Shown here piece by piece: positions 18,348 to 25,667 of a stretch of 64,000 nt of DNA. Source of the stretch: JAKJGA01 sp029554345 (GTDB lineage Bacteria > Spirochaetota > UBA4802 > JAFGJZ01); the NCBI GenBank assembly GCA_035395685.1, contig DAOPBR010000007.1:8411-72410 (forward strand), written 5' to 3'. Each line of letters begins with the position of its first letter. The stretch's first letter is position 1. The notes beneath the pieces were generated by a model, which saw only the letters and a program-made list of their open reading frames with translations, was not told where the DNA came from and searched no databases. A program made the position numbers and the translations under genes.

Positions 18348-18368
18348 ACTAATTATAGGAGTAATTAC

Positions 18369-18719
18369 ATGAGCATCTCAAATTCGGCAACAGTGGAAGG
18401 ATTTACAACAAATGATCCGGTGCTGAAACACACAAAGACAGGCAAAAATGTCTGCAATTTCGCACTAACCGTACGCCATCATTCGGAAGGAGGCGGCGAT
18501 CCGAAGGTTTCATTTATTGACATCGAATCATGGGGAAACCTTGCTGATTTCTGCTCAAACAACATTCACAAAGGAATAAGGCTTCTCGTCAGCGGAGCGA
18601 TGCGCCAGGACAGATGGGAGGGCGAAGACGGAAAATCACGTTCGAGAATAAAACTGATTGCAAAAGATATCCGCTTTCTCGACTCCAACAAAAAAGAAAA
18701 AGCAGCCCTGCCTGTTTAA
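18369..18719 (+). CDS. ssb: Single-stranded DNA-binding protein
   Basis: A 116-residue OB-fold protein with typical SSB features: an initial strand VEGFTTNDPVLKHTKTGKNVCNFALTV, SFIDIESWGNLADFC and GIRLLVSGAMRQDRWEGEDGKSRSRIKLIA. It lacks the linker and acidic DDDIPF-like C-terminal tail that recruits partner proteins, so it is a short form, perhaps a second SSB of the cell. AGGAG lies seven bases before the ATG. It is followed directly by a strong terminator. Confidence 0.9.
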   Translation: MSISNSATVEGFTTNDPVLKHTKTGKNVCNFALTVRHHSEGGGDPKVSFIDIESWGNLADFCSNNIHKGIRLLVSGAMRQDRWEGEDGKSRSRIKLIAKDIRFLDSNKKEKAALPV

Positions 18720-18722
18720 CTA

Positions 18723-18750
18723 AAAGACGCCGGTTAATTCCGGCGTCTTT
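18723..18750. terminator. Bidirectional rho-independent terminator after ssb
   Basis: A perfect 11-base stem AAAGACGCCGG/CCGGCGTCTTT with loop TTAATT, followed by T residues on the plus strand and by an A-rich/T-rich complement on the other. It separates ssb from the convergent dihydrouridine synthase gene. Confidence 0.93.
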
Positions 18751-18752
18751 TT

Positions 18753-19700
18753 TTATTTATCGATTATTCTTTCAACGGGATTTCTTTCAAAATAAGCTCT
18801 TATCAGTTCAGCAGAAGAAAAAGGATTTCTTCGTATCTCCGTAAAAAGCGCGTGTCCGAACTTGAGATTCTGACAGAAATAGACACAGTATTTCAATATT
18901 CTGCTTTCTCTTATTTCAACAGGAAGGAGCTCTTCAATACCGGATAAAATATTAATAGCAGAATCTTCAATATTGACTGAATAGGATTTTGATTCCGATA
19001 CAGCATCAATTTCTGCAAAAATCCACGGCATCTTTACGGCAGCTCTTCCGATCATTATTCCCTCAGGTGAAGATTCCAGCCTCACAAGAGCTTCCTTTGC
19101 CGTTTTAATGTCTCCGTTTCCGATCACGGGAATTATTTTCTCGGCAACGAGTCTTTCAGTAAGTGACCAGTCAGCACTTCTTTTAAAAGCCATATCCGAT
19201 GCTCTGGGATGAAGTGAAACAAAATCCGCGCCTTCGTCCTTCAGCATTTTTACAAAAGAAAAAAGATTATCATAATCGCTTCTTTCGAAACCCGCACGGC
19301 ATTTGACAGAAAGTGTTTTAACTTTTTTTCTGCATTCGCGAACAATCTTTGAGGCAAGAACACGATCCGCCATAAGCGCCGAACCCCAGCCTCTCGCGCG
19401 TATTTCCGGAGCAGAACATCCCATATTGATATCAACAGAATACAGCATGTTCTCTTCGAGTTTTTCCGCCGCTCTAGCCATAATGGCCGGATCATTTCCG
19501 ATAAGCTGAAAAGAAATCGGATCATCAAATTCATGTTTTTTAACGAGATAGTCGTTGCGGAGTCCTCCGCGCATAAGCGAAGATGCGCTTATCATTTCCG
19601 AAAAAAGAATGACGTCTTTCGATAATCTGCGTATTTCTCTCCTGAGTGCCGGAGTCGTAAGATCCGCACACGGAGCAAGAAACAATTTATGTGTTTTCAT
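18753..19700 (-). CDS. tRNA-dihydrouridine synthase
   Basis: FMN-dependent TIM-barrel reductase that makes dihydrouridine in tRNA. Visible motifs are the N-terminal LAPCADLTTPALR, the FMN/RNA segment FQLIGNDP and the active-site strand VDINMGCSAPEIRARGWGSALM with the catalytic Cys. The usual Pro after this Cys is replaced by Ser, with Pro two residues later. SVKCRAG, LHPR and IPVIGNGDI...GIMIGRAA are also present. The subfamily (A/B/C) is not clear. It is the last gene of the gltX run, overlapping the upstream gene by four bases. Confidence 0.92.
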   Translation of the reverse strand: MKTHKLFLAPCADLTTPALRREIRRLSKDVILFSEMISASSLMRGGLRNDYLVKKHEFDDPISFQLIGNDPAIMARAAEKLEENMLYSVDINMGCSAPEIRARGWGSALMADRVLASKIVRECRKKVKTLSVKCRAGFERSDYDNLFSFVKMLKDEGADFVSLHPRASDMAFKRSADWSLTERLVAEKIIPVIGNGDIKTAKEALVRLESSPEGIMIGRAAVKMPWIFAEIDAVSESKSYSVNIEDSAINILSGIEELLPVEIRESRILKYCVYFCQNLKFGHALFTEIRRNPFSSAELIRAYFERNPVERIIDK

Positions 19701-20452
19701 CTAATAGCTTTTATTCTGAAGTTTTTGAGTTTTTCCATTCTCGATGCGAAATCAATCGGCGGCGGCATGTGCTTTTTCAGATTGTGATACGAAAGTGCAA
19801 TATATTGATTCGGGCTGTCATTAAATGGAAGTGCTGAATCGACTATGATCCACTTACCTCCGTAATAAGCTTCGCACCACATATGGAAAACGAATACATC
19901 CTTTTGTTTACCGAATTCTTTCGCATAAACAACTCCGGCAACACCCACAGCAGGAATTTTCATCGCTCTTAAAACCGCCCCTGTAAGAACTGCATGTTCG
20001 GTACAGTCTCCAGCCTTCAGCTTCAGAATATCTTTAGCCTTAAGGATAGGAAAACCGGACGTCTTCTTCACTATAATCTTAAAGACAGAATCTTTTACCG
20101 CACGCACAGGATCGTCAGAACCAAGACAATTCTTTGCTGTTTCCGCTATCTGCTGATCATTTATTGTGAGTAGCGGCGTATTTTCAATCATGGAATTATC
20201 CGGAAGCTTAGGGAATGAACGGTTAATTCCTGTTTTGATATAATAAGTTTTGGTCTTACCTTCAAACTTCATTCCCGTTATCTTCTGATTTGATGTTTCA
20301 TCAACCGCGAAAAATTCGTTGTCGCTTGAAAGTTCAAACTCCGTTGCATCCGCCATATCGCATTCGCCTTCAGGTTTGATTACCGAAAATTTTTCTGAAA
20401 AAGTAGCCGAAAAGACAGCAAGCGGAAACAGCAGAAAAAGAATTTTTCTCAT
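19697..20452 (-). CDS. Exported transglutaminase-like cysteine protein
   Basis: Signal peptide MRKILFLLFPLAVFSATFS, then about 110 residues without a recognised fold, then a transglutaminase-like core with the triad in order: Cys in LKAGDCTEHAVLTGAVLRA, His in VFHMWCEAYY and Asp in WIIVDSALPF. Such domains act as cysteine peptidases, amidases or cross-linking enzymes in the envelope; the substrate cannot be told. It overlaps its neighbours by four bases on both sides, in the order barrel-like secreted protein, this gene, dus. Confidence 0.85.
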   Translation of the reverse strand: MRKILFLLFPLAVFSATFSEKFSVIKPEGECDMADATEFELSSDNEFFAVDETSNQKITGMKFEGKTKTYYIKTGINRSFPKLPDNSMIENTPLLTINDQQIAETAKNCLGSDDPVRAVKDSVFKIIVKKTSGFPILKAKDILKLKAGDCTEHAVLTGAVLRAMKIPAVGVAGVVYAKEFGKQKDVFVFHMWCEAYYGGKWIIVDSALPFNDSPNQYIALSYHNLKKHMPPPIDFASRMEKLKNFRIKAIR

Positions 20453-21153
20453 TTGTCAAGAACCATTTTGACCTTAATATTCATTATCTCATATTTAATT
20501 ATGTAATTTATTCCGGCATCGTCGCAGTAAATCACCGTTTCATTGAAATCCTTAAACTTCATGACGAGCTTGTTAAGAAGAATATCCGTTCCCTTGTAGC
20601 TGACTTTTTCCTTACCAAGCGACTCAATGGTCATGCTCGCAAAACCTTCGGAATCAAGCGAAGGATCAAGAACGACAGCCGTATGTTTGGCGCCTTTTTG
20701 GAATTTGCTTTTTATCATCTGATGAGTCAGAATATCCGAACCAAAATAAAACTTCTTTGACGGAGTAATAAGCCTTTCCTCTCCGTCGTCAATCATACGT
20801 ATCTCTTTGCCGTTAAAAGATATTTCGATCAGCGACTTAGTTGAAAAATCCCCTTTCTGCACAATAGTTTCTGAAACTGATTTTACAGGAGAAAAATCCT
20901 TCTTCTCTGTAATTGTCTGATTCATATTCATTTCAACACCATTGATGCTGAACTTTATGACTGAATCCGAGACAAACATCCCGTCTTCTTCTTTCATAGT
21001 GAAAACAGCAGTGCCGAGCGATTCAAATGAATTTTCCTTTTCCATGGAAACGGAATACTTATAAGTACCCTTCGGGAAAAAGCCTTCCGGTTCATCCGCT
21101 GCTGTCAGAGCCAAGGAAAATAAAAAAACAAAACTAAACGCAATTCTTTTCAT
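20449..21153 (-). CDS. Exported protein of unknown function (DUF3108-like layout)
   Basis: A 234-residue protein with signal peptide MKRIAFSFVFLFSLALTAA and a beta-rich body: KYSVSMEKENSFESLGTAVF, then alternating strands ending NYIIKYEIMNIKVKMVLDK. The arrangement resembles periplasmic DUF3108-type proteins, but I cannot confirm the family. Its start overlaps the end of gltX by 20 bases, and its end overlaps the transglutaminase-like gene by four, so the two exported proteins probably work together. Confidence 0.65.
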   Translation of the reverse strand: MKRIAFSFVFLFSLALTAADEPEGFFPKGTYKYSVSMEKENSFESLGTAVFTMKEEDGMFVSDSVIKFSINGVEMNMNQTITEKKDFSPVKSVSETIVQKGDFSTKSLIEISFNGKEIRMIDDGEERLITPSKKFYFGSDILTHQMIKSKFQKGAKHTAVVLDPSLDSEGFASMTIESLGKEKVSYKGTDILLNKLVMKFKDFNETVIYCDDAGINYIIKYEIMNIKVKMVLDK

Positions 21154-22576
21154 AAGCGGAATTGATCCTCATTTTAATTTTTTCAAAACCTATCAGTTTA
21201 AGCATCTCGGCAAGATCGGGTCCGTGAAGAACCGAAGTAAGCAAAGCCCTTACCGGCATAAAAAGATTCTTGCCTTTCAGACCGGTCTTTGCTTTTATCA
21301 TATTGGTAATTTCTGTGAAATTATCAGAATTTATTTCATCCGAATCGATAAGCTCTTTCGCTGCAGTTAAAGCAGTTTTGCCTTCAGCAGAAGCAATCAT
21401 AGCAGTAGCTTCTTCATCAGCAGTAGGAACATCTTCCGCGAATATAGGAAAAAGTTTCGCGATGTCGGAAAGAAGTTCACAGTTTCCTCTCACGGACGCA
21501 ATGATTGTTTCAATATAATCTTCATCGAATTTAGAAAGATCGTATCCCGCTTTTTCAATAAACGGTTTGAAGAGCGAAGTAATTTTTTTGAGATCATAAT
21601 TTCTTATATAAGCGGCATTCATCCATTTGAGTTTAACGAAATCAAAAACGGCACTCGATTTTCCAAGTCTGTCTATATCGATCTGACGGATGATTTCTTC
21701 AAGAGGAAGAATTTCTTCTCCGCTTTCACTCGACCAGCCGAGAACTGCAATATAGTTCATGAGAGCTTCAGGAAGATAGCCTTCCTGCTTGTAAAGATCC
21801 ACTGAAGTGATTCCGTGACGCTTCGAAAGCTTCTTTTTGTCGGGACCGAGAACGAGCGGAAGATGCGCGTATTTCGGTGTCGGCATGTCCAAAGCGCGGG
21901 CAATCATAACCTGCTTCGGAGTGTTAGGAAGATGATCCTCGCCTCTGATAACATGGCTTATTTCCATGAGAAGATCGTCGATAACGACTATGTAATTATA
22001 GATTGGAACTCCGTCGCTTCTTACAATTATAAAATCTCCGCCGATATTGTCTGACTCAAATACGACTTTGCCTTTAATTCCGTCTTCTATTTCGATTTTT
22101 TCACCGTCATTGACTTTAAAACGGACTGTCGGCTTTCTGCCTTCTGCTTCATACTGCTTTTTCTTTTCTTCTGAAAGATTGAGACATGTGCGCTTATATG
22201 TGAAAGGAATACCCTTCGCTTCAGATTCGGCTCTCTCGGCATCGAGTTCTTCCTGAGAACAGTAGCAGTGATATGCTTTTTTTTCTGCAAGAAGCTTGTC
22301 TGTATATTTCTGATATATTTCAAAACGCTCGCTCTGACGGTACGGACCATGACCTTTATCTATATCGGGTCCTTCTGTCCATTCAATGCCGAGCCATTTA
22401 AGATCGGCTATGATTGATTCTTCCGACTCTTTTGAACTGCGTTCCATGTCAGTATCTTCAACACGCAAAAGATATTCTGCGTTGTGTTTTTTCGCTATGA
22501 TGTAGTTGATAATAGCTGTTCTCGCGTTTCCTATATGAAGAAAACCCGTCGGGCTTGGGGCAAATCTGACTCTCAT
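21134..22576 (-). CDS. gltX: Glutamyl-tRNA synthetase
   Basis: Class I aminoacyl-tRNA synthetase charging tRNA-Glu. The start MRVRFAPSPTGFLHIGNART contains the HIGH-type motif (HIGN), and KKLSKRHG is the KMSKS-type loop. The discriminating YRQSER and the long helical anticodon-binding C-terminus are present. I place the start at ATG 22576, which has GAGG five bases upstream and begins with the conserved MRVRFAPSPTG; a TTG at 22591 would put the RBS inside the gene. At 480 aa the length is normal. It follows the YgiT-type zinc finger gene by 11 bases. Confidence 0.97.
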   Translation of the reverse strand: MRVRFAPSPTGFLHIGNARTAIINYIIAKKHNAEYLLRVEDTDMERSSKESEESIIADLKWLGIEWTEGPDIDKGHGPYRQSERFEIYQKYTDKLLAEKKAYHCYCSQEELDAERAESEAKGIPFTYKRTCLNLSEEKKKQYEAEGRKPTVRFKVNDGEKIEIEDGIKGKVVFESDNIGGDFIIVRSDGVPIYNYIVVIDDLLMEISHVIRGEDHLPNTPKQVMIARALDMPTPKYAHLPLVLGPDKKKLSKRHGITSVDLYKQEGYLPEALMNYIAVLGWSSESGEEILPLEEIIRQIDIDRLGKSSAVFDFVKLKWMNAAYIRNYDLKKITSLFKPFIEKAGYDLSKFDEDYIETIIASVRGNCELLSDIAKLFPIFAEDVPTADEEATAMIASAEGKTALTAAKELIDSDEINSDNFTEITNMIKAKTGLKGKNLFMPVRALLTSVLHGPDLAEMLKLIGFEKIKMRINSAYEKNCV

Positions 22577-22587
22577 TAAAACCTCGG

Positions 22588-22821
22588 TCAATAATTATAT
22601 AGATTAACGGAAGGACGCCCGGTTACTATTTCTGAAGAATCGCGTTTAATTCTGCCGACAAGCTTTTGAATCTTTTCAACAGTTTCATCGCTGAAAAGAA
22701 CCTTACCGCACCTGGTGCATTTATAAGCCGGTATATTATCAAGAATAAAGCAGAAATTGTCTTCGCTGACACGGTAACTGCTTTTGCCTTCTGTTACCGC
22801 ACCGCCGCAGCTGCATTCCAT
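22588..22821 (-). CDS. YgiT-type zinc finger protein
   Basis: A 77-residue protein with a CxCGG N-terminal pair (CSCGG) and CTRCG about 30 residues later, the zinc finger of MqsA/YgiT N-terminal domains. The C-terminal half (SDETVEKIQKLVGRIKRD) is a short helix. Stand-alone YgiT fingers are often antitoxins encoded beside a small DUF4258-type toxin. No toxin ORF is found here, so it could be an orphan. It heads the gltX operon. Confidence 0.75.
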   Translation of the reverse strand: MECSCGGAVTEGKSSYRVSEDNFCFILDNIPAYKCTRCGKVLFSDETVEKIQKLVGRIKRDSSEIVTGRPSVNLYNY

Positions 22822-22861
22822 CCGTCACCTCTATGGAAAAATCCAACTGAAACACCTCTGT

Positions 22862-22880
22862 GTCAAATCTTTTATTTGAC
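22862..22880. repeat. Inverted repeat between the YgiT gene and the barrel gene
   Basis: GTCAAAT (22862-22868) and ATTTGAC (22874-22880), with a five-base CTTTT centre. It lies 41 bases upstream of the YgiT start and 29 bases after the end of the barrel gene, so it could be an operator for the gltX operon; no U-run supports termination. Confidence 0.4.
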
Positions 22881-22908
22881 GTGAGTCTGACCGGTCTGTG
22901 CGGGGAAA

Positions 22909-23565
22909 TTATATCTTCACCGCAAGTCCGAATAAAACAGTAACTTCTCCGTAAAGAAGATCGATATCTCCGTTAACCGAATATAAACCGTTTAGACCCA
23001 AGTCGGCCGTGCAGTAAACACTTTCAGTAATAAAATATCTCGTACTTGCTGAAATTCCCAAACCAAAACAAAAATCGCTGTAACTGACTTTTTTTTCAGT
23101 TGAATATGATGCCGTAAACTGGGGGCCGACGCAGAAATTGAAACCGCCGGATTTAAAAATCGAAACATATCCGCATCCGGTAACATTAAAATATTCCAAA
23201 ACATTGTAAGTTTTATTCGAATAAGTAACTTCAGTAGAACCGTCAGGAAAATATTCCGTCCGTCTTTTCTTTTTTTCTATTTCGCCAAATCCAAAACCGG
23301 CAATTAACCTGAAACTTTTACTATCAGGATTAGGATCAGTATCCACAAACAAACCAAAACGCAGTTTCTTATAACTTGAATGTTCATGCTTACTGAAATC
23401 ATTATCCGGACCGAGAATTGGATCGCTTTGCTCTTCCTTATCGGTTGACCCTGCCGCACTTGAGCCCGCAATAAAACTGCCGATTCCAAAAGCAGAAAGT
23501 TCAGTAAACGAAAAAGCAGCAAATAGACACAACAAAATTACAATCTTAATTCTTTTTTTAAGCAC
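22909..23565 (-). CDS. Exported beta-barrel-like protein
   Basis: About 218 residues. A signal peptide (KKRIKIVILLCLFAAFSF) is followed by alternating amphipathic strands such as FRLIAGFGFGEI, GGFNFCVGPQFTASYST and SDFCFGLGISASTRYF, ending VTVLFGLAVKI. The pattern and aromatic C-terminal strands fit a small outer-membrane barrel. I cannot assign a family. I prefer GTG 23565, which has AAAGGG eight bases upstream, to GTG 23574, where the site abuts. A protein of similar size and layout is encoded at 47925-48587. Confidence 0.6.
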   Translation of the reverse strand: MLKKRIKIVILLCLFAAFSFTELSAFGIGSFIAGSSAAGSTDKEEQSDPILGPDNDFSKHEHSSYKKLRFGLFVDTDPNPDSKSFRLIAGFGFGEIEKKKRRTEYFPDGSTEVTYSNKTYNVLEYFNVTGCGYVSIFKSGGFNFCVGPQFTASYSTEKKVSYSDFCFGLGISASTRYFITESVYCTADLGLNGLYSVNGDIDLLYGEVTVLFGLAVKI

Positions 23566-23828
23566 ATCAATCACCCTTTCTTTTTTTTAATGTCATATTC
23601 TTATATCATTATAAAACATTATAAGAGAGAAATTGTCGACCTGACTTCCAAGTCAAGACATGTTTAGCAATTTACAATAGATATAACTCCCATGCCGCAG
23701 CAATCGGAATACATTTTCATATTAATTATTTCATTTTCTGAATTTTTGATAATTTAATGAAAATAACGGCGAAAACAACGTATATATTATTGACACAGCC
23801 AATAATCAGGAATAGATTGAGGTGAAAA

Positions 23829-24422
23829 ATGAGCGTAGCAATGGAATTGACAAAAGAACAGCTCGAACAGATAGGTTCATACATTGAATCAAATTTTGAC
23901 CGATTCAGCGCTAAAAGTAATATCGTTCAGCTTCGTCCCTATGACATTCAGCTAATTGAACGCATGACGCGCATCGAAGAAGAACTCAGAAGCCAGCGCG
24001 AATTATTTCTAAAACAGAATGAAACGATACAGTTCGGCTTCGTCCAGATGGATAAGCGTTTCGAACAAGTTGAGAAACGCTTCGAACAGGTTGACAAACG
24101 CTTCGAACAGGTTGACAAACGCTTCGAACAGGTTGACAAACGCTTCGAAGCAATGCAGAAACAGATGGATGAACGGTTCTCTGCTGTTCAGAAACAAATG
24201 GACGAACGTTTTACTGCAGTCGACAAGCGCTTCGAAATGATACAGAAAAACATGGACACCCGCTTTGAAGCTGTACAAAAACAAATGGATGTACGTTTTA
24301 CAGCAGTAGACAAACGGTTTGACGACATGAGCAAAAAATTCACCATGATGATGTGGATGATGAGCGCAGGTTTCACAATCATCGCATCTGTTATAACACT
24401 TCTGACTATATTCGCGAAATAG
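23829..24422 (+). CDS. Tail-anchored coiled-coil protein with heptad repeats
   Basis: A 197-residue protein. After an N-terminal helical part (about 1-75), residues 76-165 are a chain of seven-residue units (DKRFEQV, then MQKQMDERF-type 11-residue units) that predict a continuous coiled coil. The C-terminus is one membrane helix (SAGFTIIASVITLLTIF) close to the end. This layout recalls borrelial Bdr proteins and other tail-anchored coiled-coil proteins; function is unknown. The central heptads are encoded by a near-perfect DNA tandem array at 24054-24149. SD GAGGTG precedes the ATG. Confidence 0.7.
   Translation: MSVAMELTKEQLEQIGSYIESNFDRFSAKSNIVQLRPYDIQLIERMTRIEEELRSQRELFLKQNETIQFGFVQMDKRFEQVEKRFEQVDKRFEQVDKRFEQVDKRFEAMQKQMDERFSAVQKQMDERFTAVDKRFEMIQKNMDTRFEAVQKQMDVRFTAVDKRFDDMSKKFTMMMWMMSAGFTIIASVITLLTIFAK
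24054..24149 (+). repeat. 21-bp tandem repeat inside the heptad-repeat gene
   Basis: One diverged unit (24054-24074), three identical 21-base units (24075-24137) and a partial unit to about 24149, each encoding one K-R-F-E-Q-V-D heptad. Identity at DNA level, including third positions, points to recent expansion. Confidence 0.9.
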
Positions 24423-24431
24423 AAACAATTA

Positions 24432-25616
24432 ATGGATATCAACTTAAACCTTATCTTCGTTATCATATTTGCCGGCGGGTGGATTTTCTCGAAACTGTTT
24501 TCGAAAATCAAACTTCCTGCAGTTCTCGGAATGGTCGTATTCGGCATTCTCTGTTCTGTTTTTATCAAAGACAATTCACCGGATATTCTCTGGGAGCTTT
24601 CACCGTTTTTAAAATCTTTCGCACTGATTGTAATTCTTTCACGTGCAGGACTCGGCATCAGCAAATCGGCTCTTAAAAAAGTCGGAAAAACCGCCATTCT
24701 CATGTCATTCGTTCCGTGCATAATCGAAGGATCGGCACTCACTTTTCTTTTCCATATTCTTTTCGGTTTCAGTTACGAAGTCAGCGGACTTACAGGATTC
24801 ATGCTTGCCGCCGTATCTCCAGCAGTCATCGTTCCTTCAATGCTGAACCTAAAGGAAAACGGCAGAGGCAAAAAAAACGATGTTCCAACTATTATTTTAG
24901 CAGGAGCTTCAATCGATGATGTTTTCGCGATAACCATTTTTTCAGTTTTTCTGGGGCTTTCACGCGGAACTTCTCCTGATATCATCAAAACAATAGTATC
25001 GGTGCCTTTATCAGTTACAGCAGGAATCGCCTCAGGAATCATATGCGGATTTCTCCTTTCATTATTTTTCAAAAAGTATCATTCATCCGTGCGGGCAACA
25101 GAGAAGGTTCTCATAGTGCTTATTTTCGCAACAGCCCTCGTACGTCTCGGTGATGCTCTCCATTTCGCAGCACTTCTGGGAGTCATGACCTGCGGTTTCA
25201 TCATTCTCGAAATGCATGAAAAAATTGCGCATGAACTTTCTGCTAAATTATCCAAAATCTGGATCTTCGCAGAAATTATTCTATTCGTTCTCATCGGATT
25301 TTCTCTTGATATTGAAACCGCGTTCACGGCAGGACCCCAGTCTCTCATCGCGATAACTATCGGACTAATCTTCCGATCTATCGGAGTTTTCATCGCGACG
25401 GCGTTTTCTAATCTCACTATGAAAGAAAGAATCTTCTGTATGATCGCTTATATTCCGAAAGCTACCGTTCAGGCGGCACTCGGCGGTGTTGCTTTGAGTT
25501 ACGGAATCGAAGGCGGTGATACAATACTTTCAATTGCGGTAATTTCCATTCTTTTTACGGCACCTCTTGGACTGATCGGCATACGCACAACCGAAAAATA
25601 TCTTCTGAAAAACTAA
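24432..25616 (+). CDS. Cation:proton antiporter (CPA family)
   Basis: A 394-residue integral membrane protein with about 11-12 hydrophobic segments. It has the Na/H-exchanger fold: LPAVLGMVVFGIL in an early helix, LAAVSPAVIVPSML, and the paired acidic GASIDDVFAITIF that forms the ion-binding site. It closes with KATVQAALGGVALSYG, as in NhaP/KefB-like transporters. It carries monovalent cations against protons; Na versus K cannot be decided, and no regulatory nucleotide-binding domain is attached. It starts nine bases after the coiled-coil gene and is probably co-transcribed with it. Confidence 0.88.
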   Translation: MDINLNLIFVIIFAGGWIFSKLFSKIKLPAVLGMVVFGILCSVFIKDNSPDILWELSPFLKSFALIVILSRAGLGISKSALKKVGKTAILMSFVPCIIEGSALTFLFHILFGFSYEVSGLTGFMLAAVSPAVIVPSMLNLKENGRGKKNDVPTIILAGASIDDVFAITIFSVFLGLSRGTSPDIIKTIVSVPLSVTAGIASGIICGFLLSLFFKKYHSSVRATEKVLIVLIFATALVRLGDALHFAALLGVMTCGFIILEMHEKIAHELSAKLSKIWIFAEIILFVLIGFSLDIETAFTAGPQSLIAITIGLIFRSIGVFIATAFSNLTMKERIFCMIAYIPKATVQAALGGVALSYGIEGGDTILSIAVISILFTAPLGLIGIRTTEKYLLKN

Positions 25617-25636
25617 ATTAATATTTTATTTTCCCG

Positions 25637-25662
25637 ACCTCGATGCTATATTGAATCGAGGT
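25637..25662 (+). promoter_or_regulatory. Hairpin overlapping the ribosome-binding site of the flavoprotein gene
   Basis: ACCTCGAT (25637-25644) pairs with ATCGAGGT (25655-25662) around a ten-base loop that contains TATATT. The second arm includes the GAGG used to start translation at 25668. It could hide the site in RNA or act as a repressor operator over the -10. Confidence 0.45.
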
Positions 25663-25667
25663 GGTTT

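Noticed and set aside
23948..24742. Long ORFs on the minus strand and in other frames across the heptad-repeat gene
   Set aside because: The 21-bp repeat length keeps all frames open, so these are by-products; only the plus frame starting at 23829 gives a signal for translation and a sensible coiled coil.
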